The notes: generated from the letters alone by a model not told the origin. 64,000 bases of DNA from Roseovarius sp. Pro17 (GCF_035599575.1 NZ_CP141179.1:1116001-1180000), one strand, 5' to 3'. Shown: positions 36,729 to 46,442, counted from the stretch's first letter. A program made the numbers and translations.

Positions 36729-37442
36729 ATGATCAAGGACAGGCATCCATCGGGCGCGCCATGGCGCAATTTTTACGGACGGTTCAAGGGCAAGGCCCTG
36801 CGCCGGACTCAGGAAATTCTGCTGGAGGAGGATCTGGATGCACTGTCGCCCGGTCCGGTCGGCTGGGACGTCAATCCGGATCGCGAAAATCTGGATCTGA
36901 ACGCGCTGTTTAGCGGGCGGGATCTATGGCTTGAGATCGGCTTTGGCGGTGGTGAGCATCTGGCGCATACGGCTGTTTCGGAGCCTGATGTTGGGTTCAT
37001 CGGATGCGAGCCCTATCTGAACGGCGTCGCCATGCTGCTGGCCAAGCTTCGCCGCGTGGACACGCCGAATGTGCGGGTGCATCCGGGGGATGCACGCGAC
37101 GTCTTTGACGTATTGCCGGAAGGGTCGGTGGGGCGGGCCTATCTCCTCTATCCCGACCCTTGGCCCAAAGCGCGCCATCATCGACGCCGCTTTGTCACCA
37201 AAGAGCATTTGGCCCCGCTGGCGCGTGCGATGCGCCCCGGAGCGGAACTGCGTGTGGCGACCGACATCGAGGATTACGTGCGCCAGGCCCTAGAAGAAGT
37301 GCCGCGCTGCGGGTTCGAATGGCTGGCCGAAGGGCCGGATGACTGGCGCCGCCCTTGGGATGGCTGGATTTCGACGCGGTACGAGCAAAAGGCGCTGCGT
37401 GAGGGGCGTGTGCCGCATTACCTGCGGTTCAAGCGTCAATAG
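36729..37442 (+). CDS. trmB: tRNA (guanine-N7-)-methyltransferase TrmB
   Basis: A 237-aa SAM-dependent enzyme that methylates G46 of tRNAs. The SAM-binding motif LWLEIGFGGGEHLAH and the family signature LLYPDPWPKARHHRRRFV are present. ATG 36729 gives the usual family N-terminus with RNFYGRFKGK. Its end overlaps the convergent argE stop by a few bases. It lies downstream of metK, whose product is its cofactor. Confidence 0.94.
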   Translation: MIKDRHPSGAPWRNFYGRFKGKALRRTQEILLEEDLDALSPGPVGWDVNPDRENLDLNALFSGRDLWLEIGFGGGEHLAHTAVSEPDVGFIGCEPYLNGVAMLLAKLRRVDTPNVRVHPGDARDVFDVLPEGSVGRAYLLYPDPWPKARHHRRRFVTKEHLAPLARAMRPGAELRVATDIEDYVRQALEEVPRCGFEWLAEGPDDWRRPWDGWISTRYEQKALREGRVPHYLRFKRQ

Positions 37443-38602
37443 CCCGCCAGTTTCTGGCTGAGCCGCTCCAGCATCTCAAGACATTGGACCATCTGGTCCA
37501 TAGCGACGAATTCATCCGCCTTGTGCGCCTGCTCGATCGAGCCGGGCCCGCAAAGTATGGCAGACATGCCGAGCGACTGAAATATGCCCGCCTCGGTGCC
37601 GAACGGCACGACGTCGGCGCCGTTCGCGCCGGTCAGCTCCATCATGATGTCGCGCGCCTCCGAGACTTCGGCAGGGATCAAGCCCTCGACCTCACCGATG
37701 GTTTCGGTGCGGATATCGGCCTGCGGATAGACGGCGCGCATGGCGGGCAGCAGGATGTCGGTGCAGTAGTGATGCAGATCCTGCTTGACCAGTGCGAAAT
37801 CCGACTGTTGCACGGGTCGCATTTCCCAGTCGACCTGCGCGGTCGAGGGGATCACGTTATGCGCAACGCCTCCGATCAGAGCGCCGGTATTGATCGTGGT
37901 CCAAGGCGGATCAAAGCGGCTATCCTTCGGGGCGCGGGCGCGCAGCGTGTCCTTGAGCGCCAGCAGGCGCGCGACAAAGCGGGCAGCGTATTCGACCGCG
38001 TTCACGCCCATATCGGGCCCCGATCCGTGGCCTGCCAATCCGGTGAAATGCGTGCTGTATTCGCAGCAGCCCTTGTGGCCCTCAATTACGCGCATCATCG
38101 TTGGCTCGCCGATCAGGGCTACGCCGGGGCGCAAGCCGCGCGCTGTCAGTGCCTCGGCCAGCGCGCGGGCGCCAACGCAGCCGGTTTCCTCGTCGTAGGT
38201 GAACGAAAAATGGAGCGGGCGCGCCCCGATCCGCTGCGCAAAGATGGGTGCCATAGCAACGGCGGCAGCGATAAAGCCCTTCATGTCGCAGGTACCGCGC
38301 CCATAAAGGAGGCCATCGGCCTCATGCAGTGCAAACGGATCGGTCGCCCAGACCTGATCGGCCACCGGCACCACGTCACTATGGCCCGATAGAACGATAC
38401 CGCCATCCCCCTCGGGACCTATGGTTGCAAAGAGGTTTGCTTTTTTTCCGGCAGCGTCCTGCATCACCTCGACCCGCGCGCCTGATGCCTCAAGACGGGC
38501 GGCGAGGTAGTCGATGATATCAAGATTACTGTCCTGCGAGACAGTGGGAAACGCGATCAGCGAGCGCAAAAGAAAGAGCGTGTCATCGATGGGCAGGGAC
38601 AA
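37436..38602 (-). CDS. argE: Acetylornithine deacetylase
   Basis: A 388-aa M20 metallopeptidase-family enzyme, cytosolic, releasing ornithine from N-acetylornithine in arginine synthesis. Metal-binding motifs: LSGHSDVVPVADQ, YGRGTCDMKGFIAA and TYDEETGCVGARAL. The dimerisation domain lies about 180-295. The start is read as TTG 38602, 10 bases after AGGAG, since no in-frame ATG fits. Another M20 amidohydrolase function cannot be excluded, but the motif set and length match argE. Confidence 0.85.
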   Translation of the reverse strand: MSLPIDDTLFLLRSLIAFPTVSQDSNLDIIDYLAARLEASGARVEVMQDAAGKKANLFATIGPEGDGGIVLSGHSDVVPVADQVWATDPFALHEADGLLYGRGTCDMKGFIAAAVAMAPIFAQRIGARPLHFSFTYDEETGCVGARALAEALTARGLRPGVALIGEPTMMRVIEGHKGCCEYSTHFTGLAGHGSGPDMGVNAVEYAARFVARLLALKDTLRARAPKDSRFDPPWTTINTGALIGGVAHNVIPSTAQVDWEMRPVQQSDFALVKQDLHHYCTDILLPAMRAVYPQADIRTETIGEVEGLIPAEVSEARDIMMELTGANGADVVPFGTEAGIFQSLGMSAILCGPGSIEQAHKADEFVAMDQMVQCLEMLERLSQKLAGY

Positions 38603-38895
38603 GGGCTGGCGGCTCCTGTTGCTGAGTTCCGGCGCGCGGGGCGAGGTGGGTGCGCGCGCCTGATATCAGTCTTGGCATGCGCGAGGGGCTGTGCCAAGTA
38701 TTGAGCGAAAATCGCAGCTTATCTTTGCTGGGCCGCGATTGCGGCCCTCTCGCGCCCCGGATTGACGAAGATCTATTCGTGGAGTTGAAATTTTTCCGTG
38801 GTCGGCAGGAAGGCTCTGACAATTGGGGGCTGAAGAAAGGTCGTCAGCCGGAATTGATCGTATCAATGAGGCCTCTTAAAACCTCTTGGCTCTGC

Positions 38896-39333
38896 TCAGA
38901 CATCCAGCCAAATCGTCACTGGGCCGTCATTGGTCAGCGCGACCTGCATCGACGCACCAAAGCGTCCCGTTTCGCATGGCACACCATGGCTGCGCAGATT
39001 CTGCGCGAAGCTTTCGTAGAGGCGCTTGCCCTCGTCTGGCGGTGCGGCGCTTGAAAAGCCGGGTCGATTGCCGCTGCGCGTGTCAGCGGCCAGTGTGAAC
39101 TGGCTGACCACCAATGCGCCGCCACCGATGTCGCGCAATGATCGGTTCATCTTGCCCGCATCGTCCGGAAAAATCCGCAGCTTGGCGATCTTGGCGGCTA
39201 GTGTTTCGGCCTTACCCTCGTCGTCGCCCAGCATGGCGCAAACGAGGATCAAAAGCCCCGGTCCGGTCTGGCCGACGACCTCGCCCTTCACCGTGACGCT
39301 GGCATGTGTGACGCGTTGGATGAGGGCGCGCAT
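38896..39333 (-). CDS. dtd: D-aminoacyl-tRNA deacylase
   Basis: A 145-aa cytosolic hydrolase that frees tRNAs charged with D-amino acids or glycine on tRNA-Ala. The active-site motifs are [18 protein letters not shown] and, near the end, [12 protein letters not shown] (the cross-subunit Gly-Pro motif). Length is standard. Roughly 290 bases before the argE start contain no supported gene. Confidence 0.94.
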   Translation of the reverse strand: MRALIQRVTHASVTVKGEVVGQTGPGLLILVCAMLGDDEGKAETLAAKIAKLRIFPDDAGKMNRSLRDIGGGALVVSQFTLAADTRSGNRPGFSSAAPPDEGKRLYESFAQNLRSHGVPCETGRFGASMQVALTNDGPVTIWLDV

Positions 39334-39381
39334 GGGGTTTTCCTTTTGGCTTTCGGGCAGGGTGTGCCGGTTTTGCGTCGA

Positions 39382-40503
39382 TCAAAGCGCGCCCTGTTGC
39401 ACCGCGAACGCGAAACCTACCGCCCCGGCGACCAAAAGGCCCAGCAAGATAGCAAAACCAATTTTCCACGCCGACCACGGCCGCTCGCCTTGAACGCGAC
39501 CGGTGCGCCCATTGACGACAAAGCGGTAGCTGGTCCCGCGGTACTTGTAGGCGGCCATCCAGACGGGCAGCAGAATATGCTTGAACGAGGCGCCGTCGAT
39601 CTGGGTCTCGATGCCATGGATCCGCTGTCGGTCGCCGCCGATGTCGAATTTGACATCGCGCGCGATCACGCCGTCCATATGAGCGCGTGCCTCGACATAT
39701 CCATCCTCGATCTGAACCGTATAAGCCTCGGCCGAGAAACCGGCGAGGAATTCGGGGCTGTAAGGCTCGAGCGCCGCCAGATCCCATGGAGGTAATCCAT
39801 CGGTGTAGCGCTTGGGCAGGGCGTGCGAGGCCAGAACCAGAATATCATCAAAGGCGCGCGCAACGCGGCCCGAGACGCTGCGCCAGCGTACTTTGGCCAC
39901 GCGAATGGTCTGCCGCTTGCCGTCGCGCATGACGGTGCGCGTCTCATAATAGACGGTGCCGCGCTCGCCGCGATAGGACGACCGGGTGGCGGCGTCGAAC
40001 GTCCAGTAGGGCACGTAGATGCCCTGCATCTTGCGACCCTTGCGCGCGTAGTCCTTGAGGCCCGAGGGCGCGAACCACAACTGGCCCAGCCAGTCATTCA
40101 TCGCGGCGCGCGCCGTGCGCTCGTCCAGACCAAAAGGCAACACGCCGCGCGGTTTGAACCGCCGCTGCGTGCCGGTGCCGGTCACCATGGGCGTCGCGCA
40201 GAATGGGCATTCGCCCGCATGGGCATCGCCAACCAGCGTGACCTCTGCGCCGCAATTGGGGCATTTCATCAGCGGCGTACGCTGGGTCTCCTCGGCGGGC
40301 AACTGCGCAGCGAGGGCGGCGGCAAGGTCAAGCTCGCTCAGGGCGTTTTCCCATGGACCGTCGCCTGAAATCTCTTGGCGATTGCCGCAATGATCGCAGA
40401 TCAGCGCGCCGTCGCCGGGCGCATAGCGCATGTCGGCGCCGCAAGTGTCACACGGAAAGCGGTGCTGGGTCGCGGCGGGGGCGTCACGGTTGGGCGAAGG
40501 CAT
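39382..40503 (-). CDS. Zinc-ribbon membrane protein next to SPFH protein
   Basis: A 373-aa protein. Two N-terminal zinc ribbons: CDTCGAD ... CDHCGNR and CPNCGAE ... CPFCATP. The middle is beta-rich, with paired Tyr/Trp (YVPYWTFDAATRSSY). A single C-terminal membrane helix (IGFAILLGLLVAGAVGFAF) anchors it, so the ribbons face the cytosol. It follows the SPFH gene by about 50 bases in the same direction. Function not established; the pairing suggests a shared membrane-stress role. Confidence 0.75.
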   Translation of the reverse strand: MPSPNRDAPAATQHRFPCDTCGADMRYAPGDGALICDHCGNRQEISGDGPWENALSELDLAAALAAQLPAEETQRTPLMKCPNCGAEVTLVGDAHAGECPFCATPMVTGTGTQRRFKPRGVLPFGLDERTARAAMNDWLGQLWFAPSGLKDYARKGRKMQGIYVPYWTFDAATRSSYRGERGTVYYETRTVMRDGKRQTIRVAKVRWRSVSGRVARAFDDILVLASHALPKRYTDGLPPWDLAALEPYSPEFLAGFSAEAYTVQIEDGYVEARAHMDGVIARDVKFDIGGDRQRIHGIETQIDGASFKHILLPVWMAAYKYRGTSYRFVVNGRTGRVQGERPWSAWKIGFAILLGLLVAGAVGFAFAVQQGAL

Positions 40504-40554
40504 GAGGTGGCCCATTTGATCTGAGTATTTGCAAGAACGATGAAGCGGGGGCGC

Positions 40555-41670
40555 TTATGCCGGGGGTGGAGGCGGTGGCATGACGGTAAAGAGCTGGGCC
40601 AGGTCCGGCACGTCCTCGGCCTTTAGCCAGCCGTCCTGACCTGCGGTCCAGACCATGGCGCCGCGCGCCAGATCACCGGATGCGGCCATGCGGCCCAATG
40701 CGGCGCGCGAGAAAGGTCCGCGCGTCTCGCCATTTTCGGCGATATGCCAGACACGTTCGGGCTGAGGCGGCGGTGGTGGCGATTGTGGAGCTTGCGCGGG
40801 GCGCGCGCCCCATGGGCCGGACTGGCCGCTCATTTGTTGGGCCATCGCCATACCCATCCCCATGCCGAGACCAGCACCCATGCCACCGCCGGAGGGGTTT
40901 TTCGCCGCGTCGGTCATCGCCTCGGCGGCGGAATACTGCGTATAGGCGCCCAGATCGCCTGCGAGCCCCATGGACGTGCGTTTGTCCAGTGCCTTTTCCA
41001 CGGCGGGGGGCAGCGAAATGTTCTCGATATAAAGTTCGGGGATGGTCAGGCCGTAATTTGCCACCGTCTGGCTGATCGCGTCTGCCACCAGCTTGCCCAG
41101 ATCGGCGGTGTTGGCTGCCATGTCGAGCACGGGGATGCCCGAGACGGCGATGGCGCGGGAAAACTCCTGCACGATGATGTTGCGGATCTGAAAGCTGATC
41201 TCGTCCTGGGTGAATTCGCCGTCGGTACCGACAATCTCGCGCAGGAAAACAGCGGGATCGGCGACGCGCACAGTATAGGTGCCGAAGGCGCGCAGGCGGG
41301 TAGGGCCGAATTCCGGATCGCGCATCATGATCGGGTTTTTGGTGCCCCATTTCAAATCGTTAAAGCGGGTCGTGTTGACGAAGTAGATCTCGGACTTGAA
41401 CGGGCTTTTGAAGCCGTGATCCCAATGCTGGAGGGTCGTCATCACCGGCATGTTGTTGGTTTCGAGCATGTAGAGGCCGGGGGTGAAGACATCCGCCAAC
41501 TGTCCCTCGTGGACGAAAACGGCGGCCTGCCCCTCGCGCACGGTCAGCTTGGCTCCATACTTGATCTCGTGGCCCTCGCGCTGGAACCGCCAGACCATCG
41601 TGTCGCGAGTGTCGTCGGTCCAGTGAATGACGTCGATGAATTCGCCGGTCAGAAAGTCGAAGATACCCAT
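40555..41670 (-). CDS. SPFH-domain protein with C-terminal GYF-like domain
   Basis: A 371-aa protein of the YdjI/virion-core-like SPFH family. The start MGIFDFLTGEFIDVIHW is typical, and ATG 41670 is chosen on that basis. The SPFH domain covers about 20-240. A Gly/Met-rich stretch (about 250-290) follows, then a Pro-rich linker and a GYF_2-like domain (RVWHIAENGETRGPFS), ending in a Pro run. It belongs to a minus-strand cluster with the zinc-ribbon protein and, further upstream, TelA and XpaC homologues. Confidence 0.82.
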   Translation of the reverse strand: MGIFDFLTGEFIDVIHWTDDTRDTMVWRFQREGHEIKYGAKLTVREGQAAVFVHEGQLADVFTPGLYMLETNNMPVMTTLQHWDHGFKSPFKSEIYFVNTTRFNDLKWGTKNPIMMRDPEFGPTRLRAFGTYTVRVADPAVFLREIVGTDGEFTQDEISFQIRNIIVQEFSRAIAVSGIPVLDMAANTADLGKLVADAISQTVANYGLTIPELYIENISLPPAVEKALDKRTSMGLAGDLGAYTQYSAAEAMTDAAKNPSGGGMGAGLGMGMGMAMAQQMSGQSGPWGARPAQAPQSPPPPPQPERVWHIAENGETRGPFSRAALGRMAASGDLARGAMVWTAGQDGWLKAEDVPDLAQLFTVMPPPPPPA

Positions 41671-42124
41671 GGCGCGGTGCCCCTCAGTCGCTCTTGTTCG
41701 CGCGGGAGTGAAGCATGTTTGTCCGGCGGTGCCAAGCATTTGCCTGCAGGGCGTGTCGCCAGCATCTTGCGTGCGGCAGCCGCGCCGAAGAACGGGCGGG
41801 TGGCCTCGGTCCGCAAGGGGCCCGGCGGGGTGGCCCTCGCGCGGCGCAGACCGGGCATCCCGCCCCAATGCGCCTAAATCTGCCAGCCAGAGATATCCAT
41901 GAAGCTGCCCGAATCGTTGATGAATGAAACGAACTGGTCCTCCTGCGTGGCGGTGCCGTCGCCGACGCTGTCGAGTTCCGGTCCGTCGGAATTGTCGGTG
42001 TAGGCCCGATCAAACTGCACGCCGCCTAGATTTGCCGCAACCGCATCCCTGATTGAGGCCGAATATGCGGGTCGCGACGGTCGGATTAGGCGATAGGTGC
42101 AAATATACCGTTGTCGGGGATGCG
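41671..42124. other. Intergenic stretch holding a lamin-tail-like remnant
   Basis: About 450 bases between the SPFH start and the DUF2927 stop. Apart from the remnant at 41874-42061 no gene is supported. Confidence 0.5.
41874..42061 (-). pseudogene. Possible lamin-tail-domain fragment
   Basis: A frame ending at a TAG (41874-41876) reads FDRAYTDNSDGPELDSVGDG followed by QEDQFVSFINDSGSFMDISG. This resembles the first half of a lamin-tail domain (DEFVEIxNxSGxxxDLSGW). There is no ATG in frame, and the domain stops right after the conserved Trp. It is best seen as a broken remnant; a short gene with a GTG start near 42030 is less likely. Confidence 0.35.
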
Positions 42125-43087
42125 TTAGCTGGACCCGCCGCGTCGCTCGGCGATCAGTTGGGTCAGGATGGGGCGCGCGATGTCAAAACTCATCCCCGGT
42201 TTCAGGCGCGGCGAATAGAGCAGGCGCAGCAGCTCTTCGTCATGGGTGGTCAGCAGCGCGAATTCATCATCGTCGTTAAAGATTGAGGGCCGCGCGCGCG
42301 GGCTGTCATTGGCAAGGCCCAGACCCTGCGCCAGTTCCTCATGCACGCAGGAGCGGCGCAGCAGGTCAGGGTGCTCGGATCGGATGAAGGCGATGGCGCG
42401 CCGATAGGTGTAGTCGTTGTTATTGCCCGAAAATGCCACGACCAGACAATGGATTGAGCGCGGCAGATTGTTGAATAGATCCAGTGAGGCGGGGCTGATG
42501 TTTGGCACCAGAGTGCGAATGCGTTCAACTGCTTGCCCTCTGTCGTCCTCGCCCATGAACAGGACGTGGAAATTGGCGTTCGAACCGGCATTCGCACTGA
42601 TCGGATGGCCAGTGACGCGGGCGAGGCGCGCGGCGTAATCGGAGACCATCGCGCGATCGGTGTCGCGCTGTGCGCGTGGCACTGAGGTGCCGAATTCGAC
42701 GTTCATGCGCACAGGCTCGGTCCATTTGCGCAGACCGCCCGCGCGCCCGTCTGCCGGGGTCAGGCCGCGGTCGCGCGCATATTCGTCGTGAAAGACGATG
42801 GCCTCGAAATTGCGCATAAGGTCGGTGTCGGTATAGGGCGTGTCGACCCCCCCACCGCCGGTGCGCAAGAGGCCCTGTGCAATCAGCCCGGACTCGACGC
42901 GCGCATAATGCGCGGCGAGGATCTGGCTGCGCTCGGACGGGCCCGCGTCAGGCGGGGTGGCAGGGGGTTTCAAACCGGCCGGACGGGCCTGCGGTGTCGT
43001 GGAGGGCGACGGCATATCGGTGCAAGCGGCGATCGCCGCGAGGCCCGCCGCGCCGCAAAGCGCCCTGAGGATACCGCCTGACCGCAT
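42125..43087 (-). CDS. DUF2927 lipoprotein
   Basis: A 320-aa predicted lipoprotein: signal peptide with lipobox LAAIAAC at about 16-22. A Pro/Ser/Thr-rich linker (25-50) follows, then a globular domain of the DUF2927 type, with ARVTGHPISANAGSNANFHV and SCVHEELAQGLGLANDSPRA. The HEELAQGLG stretch looks like the HExxx-type helix of a metallopeptidase-like fold, though the second His of HExxH is missing. It ends the telA-xpaC gene set with a six-base gap. Confidence 0.78.
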   Translation of the reverse strand: MRSGGILRALCGAAGLAAIAACTDMPSPSTTPQARPAGLKPPATPPDAGPSERSQILAAHYARVESGLIAQGLLRTGGGGVDTPYTDTDLMRNFEAIVFHDEYARDRGLTPADGRAGGLRKWTEPVRMNVEFGTSVPRAQRDTDRAMVSDYAARLARVTGHPISANAGSNANFHVLFMGEDDRGQAVERIRTLVPNISPASLDLFNNLPRSIHCLVVAFSGNNNDYTYRRAIAFIRSEHPDLLRRSCVHEELAQGLGLANDSPRARPSIFNDDDEFALLTTHDEELLRLLYSPRLKPGMSFDIARPILTQLIAERRGGSS

Positions 43088-43093
43088 GACCGA

Positions 43094-44290
43094 TTAGCCC
43101 TTTGTCGCCGTGCCGACCGTTTCGCCAAGGCCGGTCTTGCGTGCCTTGGCAGAGGCGAGGGTGTCGCGCAGCTCGCTCTCCATCTTTTTCAGATCCTCCT
43201 CGGCGGCGGCGCGGCGGGCCTTGCCCTCGTCCGCGATCTGGAGGCTCTCTTGAATGGTGCCGATAAGGTCGGCGTTGGCCTTTTTCACAGCCTCGATATC
43301 AAAGACGCCGCGCTCCATCTCTTGGCGGATGACCTTGTTGCTCTGGCGCAGGTTGGCGGCGTTGGACGTGAGCAATTCGTTAGTCAGGTCATTGGCGCCG
43401 CGTACGGCATCAGCGGCCTCGGCGCTGCGCTGGATGGTGACGGCTTGGGCCAGCTGCGTCTCCCACAATGGCACGGTGTTGACGAGGGTCGAATTGATCT
43501 TGGTGACCAGAGATTTGTCGTTTTCCTGAACGAGGCGGATCGACGGCAGCGATTGCATCGTCACCTGCCGTGTCAGTTTCAGGTCGTGCACGCGCCGTTC
43601 CAGATCGTCGCGGGCGGCGCGCAGGTCGCGCAGTTCCTGCGCCTTCATGACCTGATCGTCCTCGGGGGCCTTTTTGACCTCGGCCTCCTTGGCGGGAATG
43701 GTCTTGGTGTCCAGCAGACGGATCTTTTCCTCGCCGGCGGCGATATAAAGGGCCAGTTCGTCGTAGAATGTCAGCGTGCGGTCATAGAGCATGTCGAGCG
43801 ATTTGATGTCTTTCAGCAGCACGTGTTCGTGGCGCAGCAGATCATCCGTCACCTTGTCGATCTGACCCTGCACCTCTTCGAAACGGGCGGTGAACTTGGC
43901 AAATGGGGCGGCGCGACCCAGCAGCTTTTCCCACCATGACCGCTCGCGGCGCACGTCCAGCTCCGAAACGGAAAAGCCGCGAATGGTGGTGACTATCCCG
44001 CGCAGGGAGTCTCCGGCGGGGCCGACATCCTTGTTGCGCACGCCTTGCAGCATGGCTTGCGATATTTCCTGCAATTCCGCCTGCGCAGCCGATCCAAAGG
44101 ACACGATGGATTGCGTGTCTTCGATGTCGATCTCGGCCATGCGACGCTTGATTTCGGCGCTGGCGGGCTTGTCTGCGTCTTTCAGCGGCACGATGGCGTT
44201 CGCGTCCTGCGGCGCGGGCAGGATGCGCTGGCTGACTTCGGTGACTTCGGCAAGGCTGGCTTCGGCTTTTTGGCGCACGGATTGGGGCAT
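43094..44290 (-). CDS. TelA/KlaA-like toxic anion resistance protein
   Basis: A 398-aa, nearly all-helical cytosolic protein of the TelA family. Characteristic segments are GDSLRGIVTTIRGFSVSELD and the long coiled regions around LRDLRAARDDLERRVHDLKL and LTRQVTMQSLPSIRLVQEND. The family was named from tellurite resistance plasmids, but chromosomal members seem to act in envelope stress. It starts at the last base of the xpaC stop codon region, so the two are translationally coupled. Confidence 0.88.
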   Translation of the reverse strand: MPQSVRQKAEASLAEVTEVSQRILPAPQDANAIVPLKDADKPASAEIKRRMAEIDIEDTQSIVSFGSAAQAELQEISQAMLQGVRNKDVGPAGDSLRGIVTTIRGFSVSELDVRRERSWWEKLLGRAAPFAKFTARFEEVQGQIDKVTDDLLRHEHVLLKDIKSLDMLYDRTLTFYDELALYIAAGEEKIRLLDTKTIPAKEAEVKKAPEDDQVMKAQELRDLRAARDDLERRVHDLKLTRQVTMQSLPSIRLVQENDKSLVTKINSTLVNTVPLWETQLAQAVTIQRSAEAADAVRGANDLTNELLTSNAANLRQSNKVIRQEMERGVFDIEAVKKANADLIGTIQESLQIADEGKARRAAAEEDLKKMESELRDTLASAKARKTGLGETVGTATKG

Positions 44291-45195
44291 TATAGATCCT
44301 CTTGGGTGGTAGTTGTTCGGGGCAGATGAACGCCTTCGCGCTCCAGCCGGTCGCGTAGTACGGTGATCTCGACCTCAAGCTCGCCCTGATTATTCTGTAG
44401 CAGTTTTTGCGTCTTGGCGGCGAAATTCTCTTCTAGATCGTCAAGCAGCGCGAGATAGTCGGACCGCGCAGTCGTGTCCTGCTTGCGAGTATAGACATCG
44501 GCGAACTTGATCGTCGCGTCGCGTGCTCCCATCAAATAAACGCCAGTATAACGGCGCGCAGCGCTCAGGTCGCGCGGGTCTTCTTCCAGCGTGCGCAACA
44601 TTTCGCGCACCGTGGTTTGAAAACGTGCGACGCGGTCCTCCAGCCTGCGGTCGCGGGCGCGCAGGATGGCATCCGACATCTGCGCCAGCAGCGCCTCGGC
44701 CTGCTCGACGGTGCGCGCAACGCGGTCCTGCTGAAAGGTGTCGACGCCCTCCATTCCCTTGTCGCGTAGCGGGTCGACGCCAAAGGCGGCGATATGCAGG
44801 CCGGTGGTGACTGCGCCATAGAGGATTGCGGCGATCACGCTGCCATCGCCCGACAGGGCCGCCAGCGCGATCCCGATACCGGCGAGCGCCGACGAAAATA
44901 TCTTGCGCGGGATGCCGGGGCGGCGGGCCACTTTGCGCTCGGCGTAGGCCGCTTCGGCGCGCAGGCCGCCACGCAAAAGCCACGCCGACAGCGCCAAAAC
45001 GGCGGCCGAAGTCGCGCCCAGTGCCAGTCCCGCCGCCCCGGCAGCGAGAGAGGTGAACAGCACGACAGCGGCAGGCACGAACATGAGGTTCGCGCGCGCG
45101 CCCGCAGGATCTACGCGGTGGCGCTGCGCTACGGGCGCCTTGGTGTCGTTGTCGTTCCCATCCGGGCTGAATTTGCCGCCGAACCGCTGCGCCAT
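44290..45195 (-). CDS. XpaC-like 5-bromo-4-chloroindolyl phosphate hydrolysis family protein
   Basis: A 301-aa membrane protein. Two hydrophobic hairpins lie at about 38-75 (FVPAAVVLFTSLAAGAAGLA) and 95-135. A helical cytosolic domain (150-290) follows, with the XpaC-like region VDTFQQDRVARTVEQAEALL. Despite the family name no phosphatase motif is visible. XpaC and TelA homologues commonly pair, as here. Confidence 0.82.
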   Translation of the reverse strand: MAQRFGGKFSPDGNDNDTKAPVAQRHRVDPAGARANLMFVPAAVVLFTSLAAGAAGLALGATSAAVLALSAWLLRGGLRAEAAYAERKVARRPGIPRKIFSSALAGIGIALAALSGDGSVIAAILYGAVTTGLHIAAFGVDPLRDKGMEGVDTFQQDRVARTVEQAEALLAQMSDAILRARDRRLEDRVARFQTTVREMLRTLEEDPRDLSAARRYTGVYLMGARDATIKFADVYTRKQDTTARSDYLALLDDLEENFAAKTQKLLQNNQGELEVEITVLRDRLEREGVHLPRTTTTQEDL

Positions 45196-45199
45196 GGGA

Positions 45200-45412
45200 T
45201 CAAAGTCCCCCCAAGAGGCCGCTGGTTACACCCAGCATCAGCAGGATCAGCGCTGCATAACTTATCCGTTCCATACCGCTTCCTCCGGTCGACGTCAGAT
45301 CGCGCGCCAGTGTTTGGCCCTCGCGCGCGGCGCGGGTCCATGCCGCAGCCGCCGCTCCGATCAGCGCCACGATGGCGCAGAGCAGAAGGATCAATAGCAA
45401 AAGCCGTGCCAT
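45200..45412 (-). CDS. Small membrane protein, 70 aa
   Basis: Two hydrophobic segments (ARLLLLILLLCAIVALIGAA and ALILLMLGVTSGLLGGL) with a short polar turn. It starts the xpaC-telA-DUF2927 operon, four bases before xpaC. No family recognised; a membrane partner of XpaC is a reasonable guess. Confidence 0.65.
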   Translation of the reverse strand: MARLLLLILLLCAIVALIGAAAAAWTRAAREGQTLARDLTSTGGSGMERISYAALILLMLGVTSGLLGGL

Positions 45413-45508
45413 GCCGTGTTACCGCTCCTTTACACGCATTTATGCGCAAGGGGAAAGTAGGGGATGCGCCGCGCCGTTACCAGAGGCAACCGCGCAGCCA
45501 AGTTTGGC

Positions 45509-46327
45509 TCAGTGCCGGGCCGCAGTGCGGCGCTGCGCGTTCAGCTTGCGGGTATAGCCCGACTGAAGCACCTCGACCGCGACCAGAACAACGACGCTGA
45601 AATAGAACGTCGTCTTGGACATCGGGATCAGTTCATAACCAAACAGGTGCAGCGCCATCGTGTCGTCATGCATCGCATGTGCCGCCGCCTGTCCCGCCTC
45701 GCCCAACAGGACGACGCCGACGATTAGCAGGATAAAGAGGCCCAGCACCTCATACATCCGGTTCTTTTTCAGGAACTCGGTGACGGTATCGGCCAGCAGC
45801 AGCATGGCCACGCCCGACAGGATGATCGCGGTCGCGAGGATGGCGAAAACATCGGTAATCGCCAGCGCCGACAGCACCGAATCGAATGAGAACACGAGGT
45901 TCATCATCACGATCAGCATGACGACCCGCACGGCAGACTTGCCCGATTTGGCGCTGATATCGTCGCCCAGATGCTCGATCGTCAGCATGTGACCGATTTC
46001 TTTGACGGCGGTATACATGATGAAGATGCCGCCGATGATGAACACGCAGGTGGCGAAATTCACCGCGCCCTCGATGACGCCCGTCCATGCAAAGATATAG
46101 AACGGCTCGGCCAGCAGGTCGATCAGATGAACCATGATAAACAGCAGCACGACCCGCAGCACCACGGCGATGATGATACCCCAAAACCGGACCGAGCGTT
46201 GATGAGCCACTGGCGCGCGCTGCGATTCAATAGAGATGTAGAGTAGGTTGTCAAAGCCGAGGACCGCTTGCAGAAAACATAGCATTATGAGGTTGCCCAG
46301 ATTTTCGATGGTCAGCAGGTCGGCCAT
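45509..46327 (-). CDS. TerC-family integral membrane protein
   Basis: A 272-aa protein with about seven membrane helices. TerC features are LQAVLGFDNLLYISIES and, later, MMNLVFSFDSVLSALAIT, each with the conserved Asp in the membrane. Family members move or buffer metal ions such as manganese. ATG 46327 is chosen (MADLLTIEN). It stands close to the telA/xpaC set, another tellurite-associated family, which hints at a shared stress response. Confidence 0.88.
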   Translation of the reverse strand: MADLLTIENLGNLIMLCFLQAVLGFDNLLYISIESQRAPVAHQRSVRFWGIIIAVVLRVVLLFIMVHLIDLLAEPFYIFAWTGVIEGAVNFATCVFIIGGIFIMYTAVKEIGHMLTIEHLGDDISAKSGKSAVRVVMLIVMMNLVFSFDSVLSALAITDVFAILATAIILSGVAMLLLADTVTEFLKKNRMYEVLGLFILLIVGVVLLGEAGQAAAHAMHDDTMALHLFGYELIPMSKTTFYFSVVVLVAVEVLQSGYTRKLNAQRRTAARH

Positions 46328-46442
46328 TATGCGCTCCGTCATCAGGAAAAGGTATGGTGGTCTGTAATTTACGGCTCAGGCGGGCAGGCAAACTGCGCTG
46401 CGCGCCGATAACAAAGCGATCCGGCAGGGAATGGTTCCCACG

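Noticed and set aside
44794..45600. Plus-strand 268-aa reading frame
   Set aside because: Antisense to xpaC and the small membrane protein gene; composition is that of a GC-rich shadow frame.
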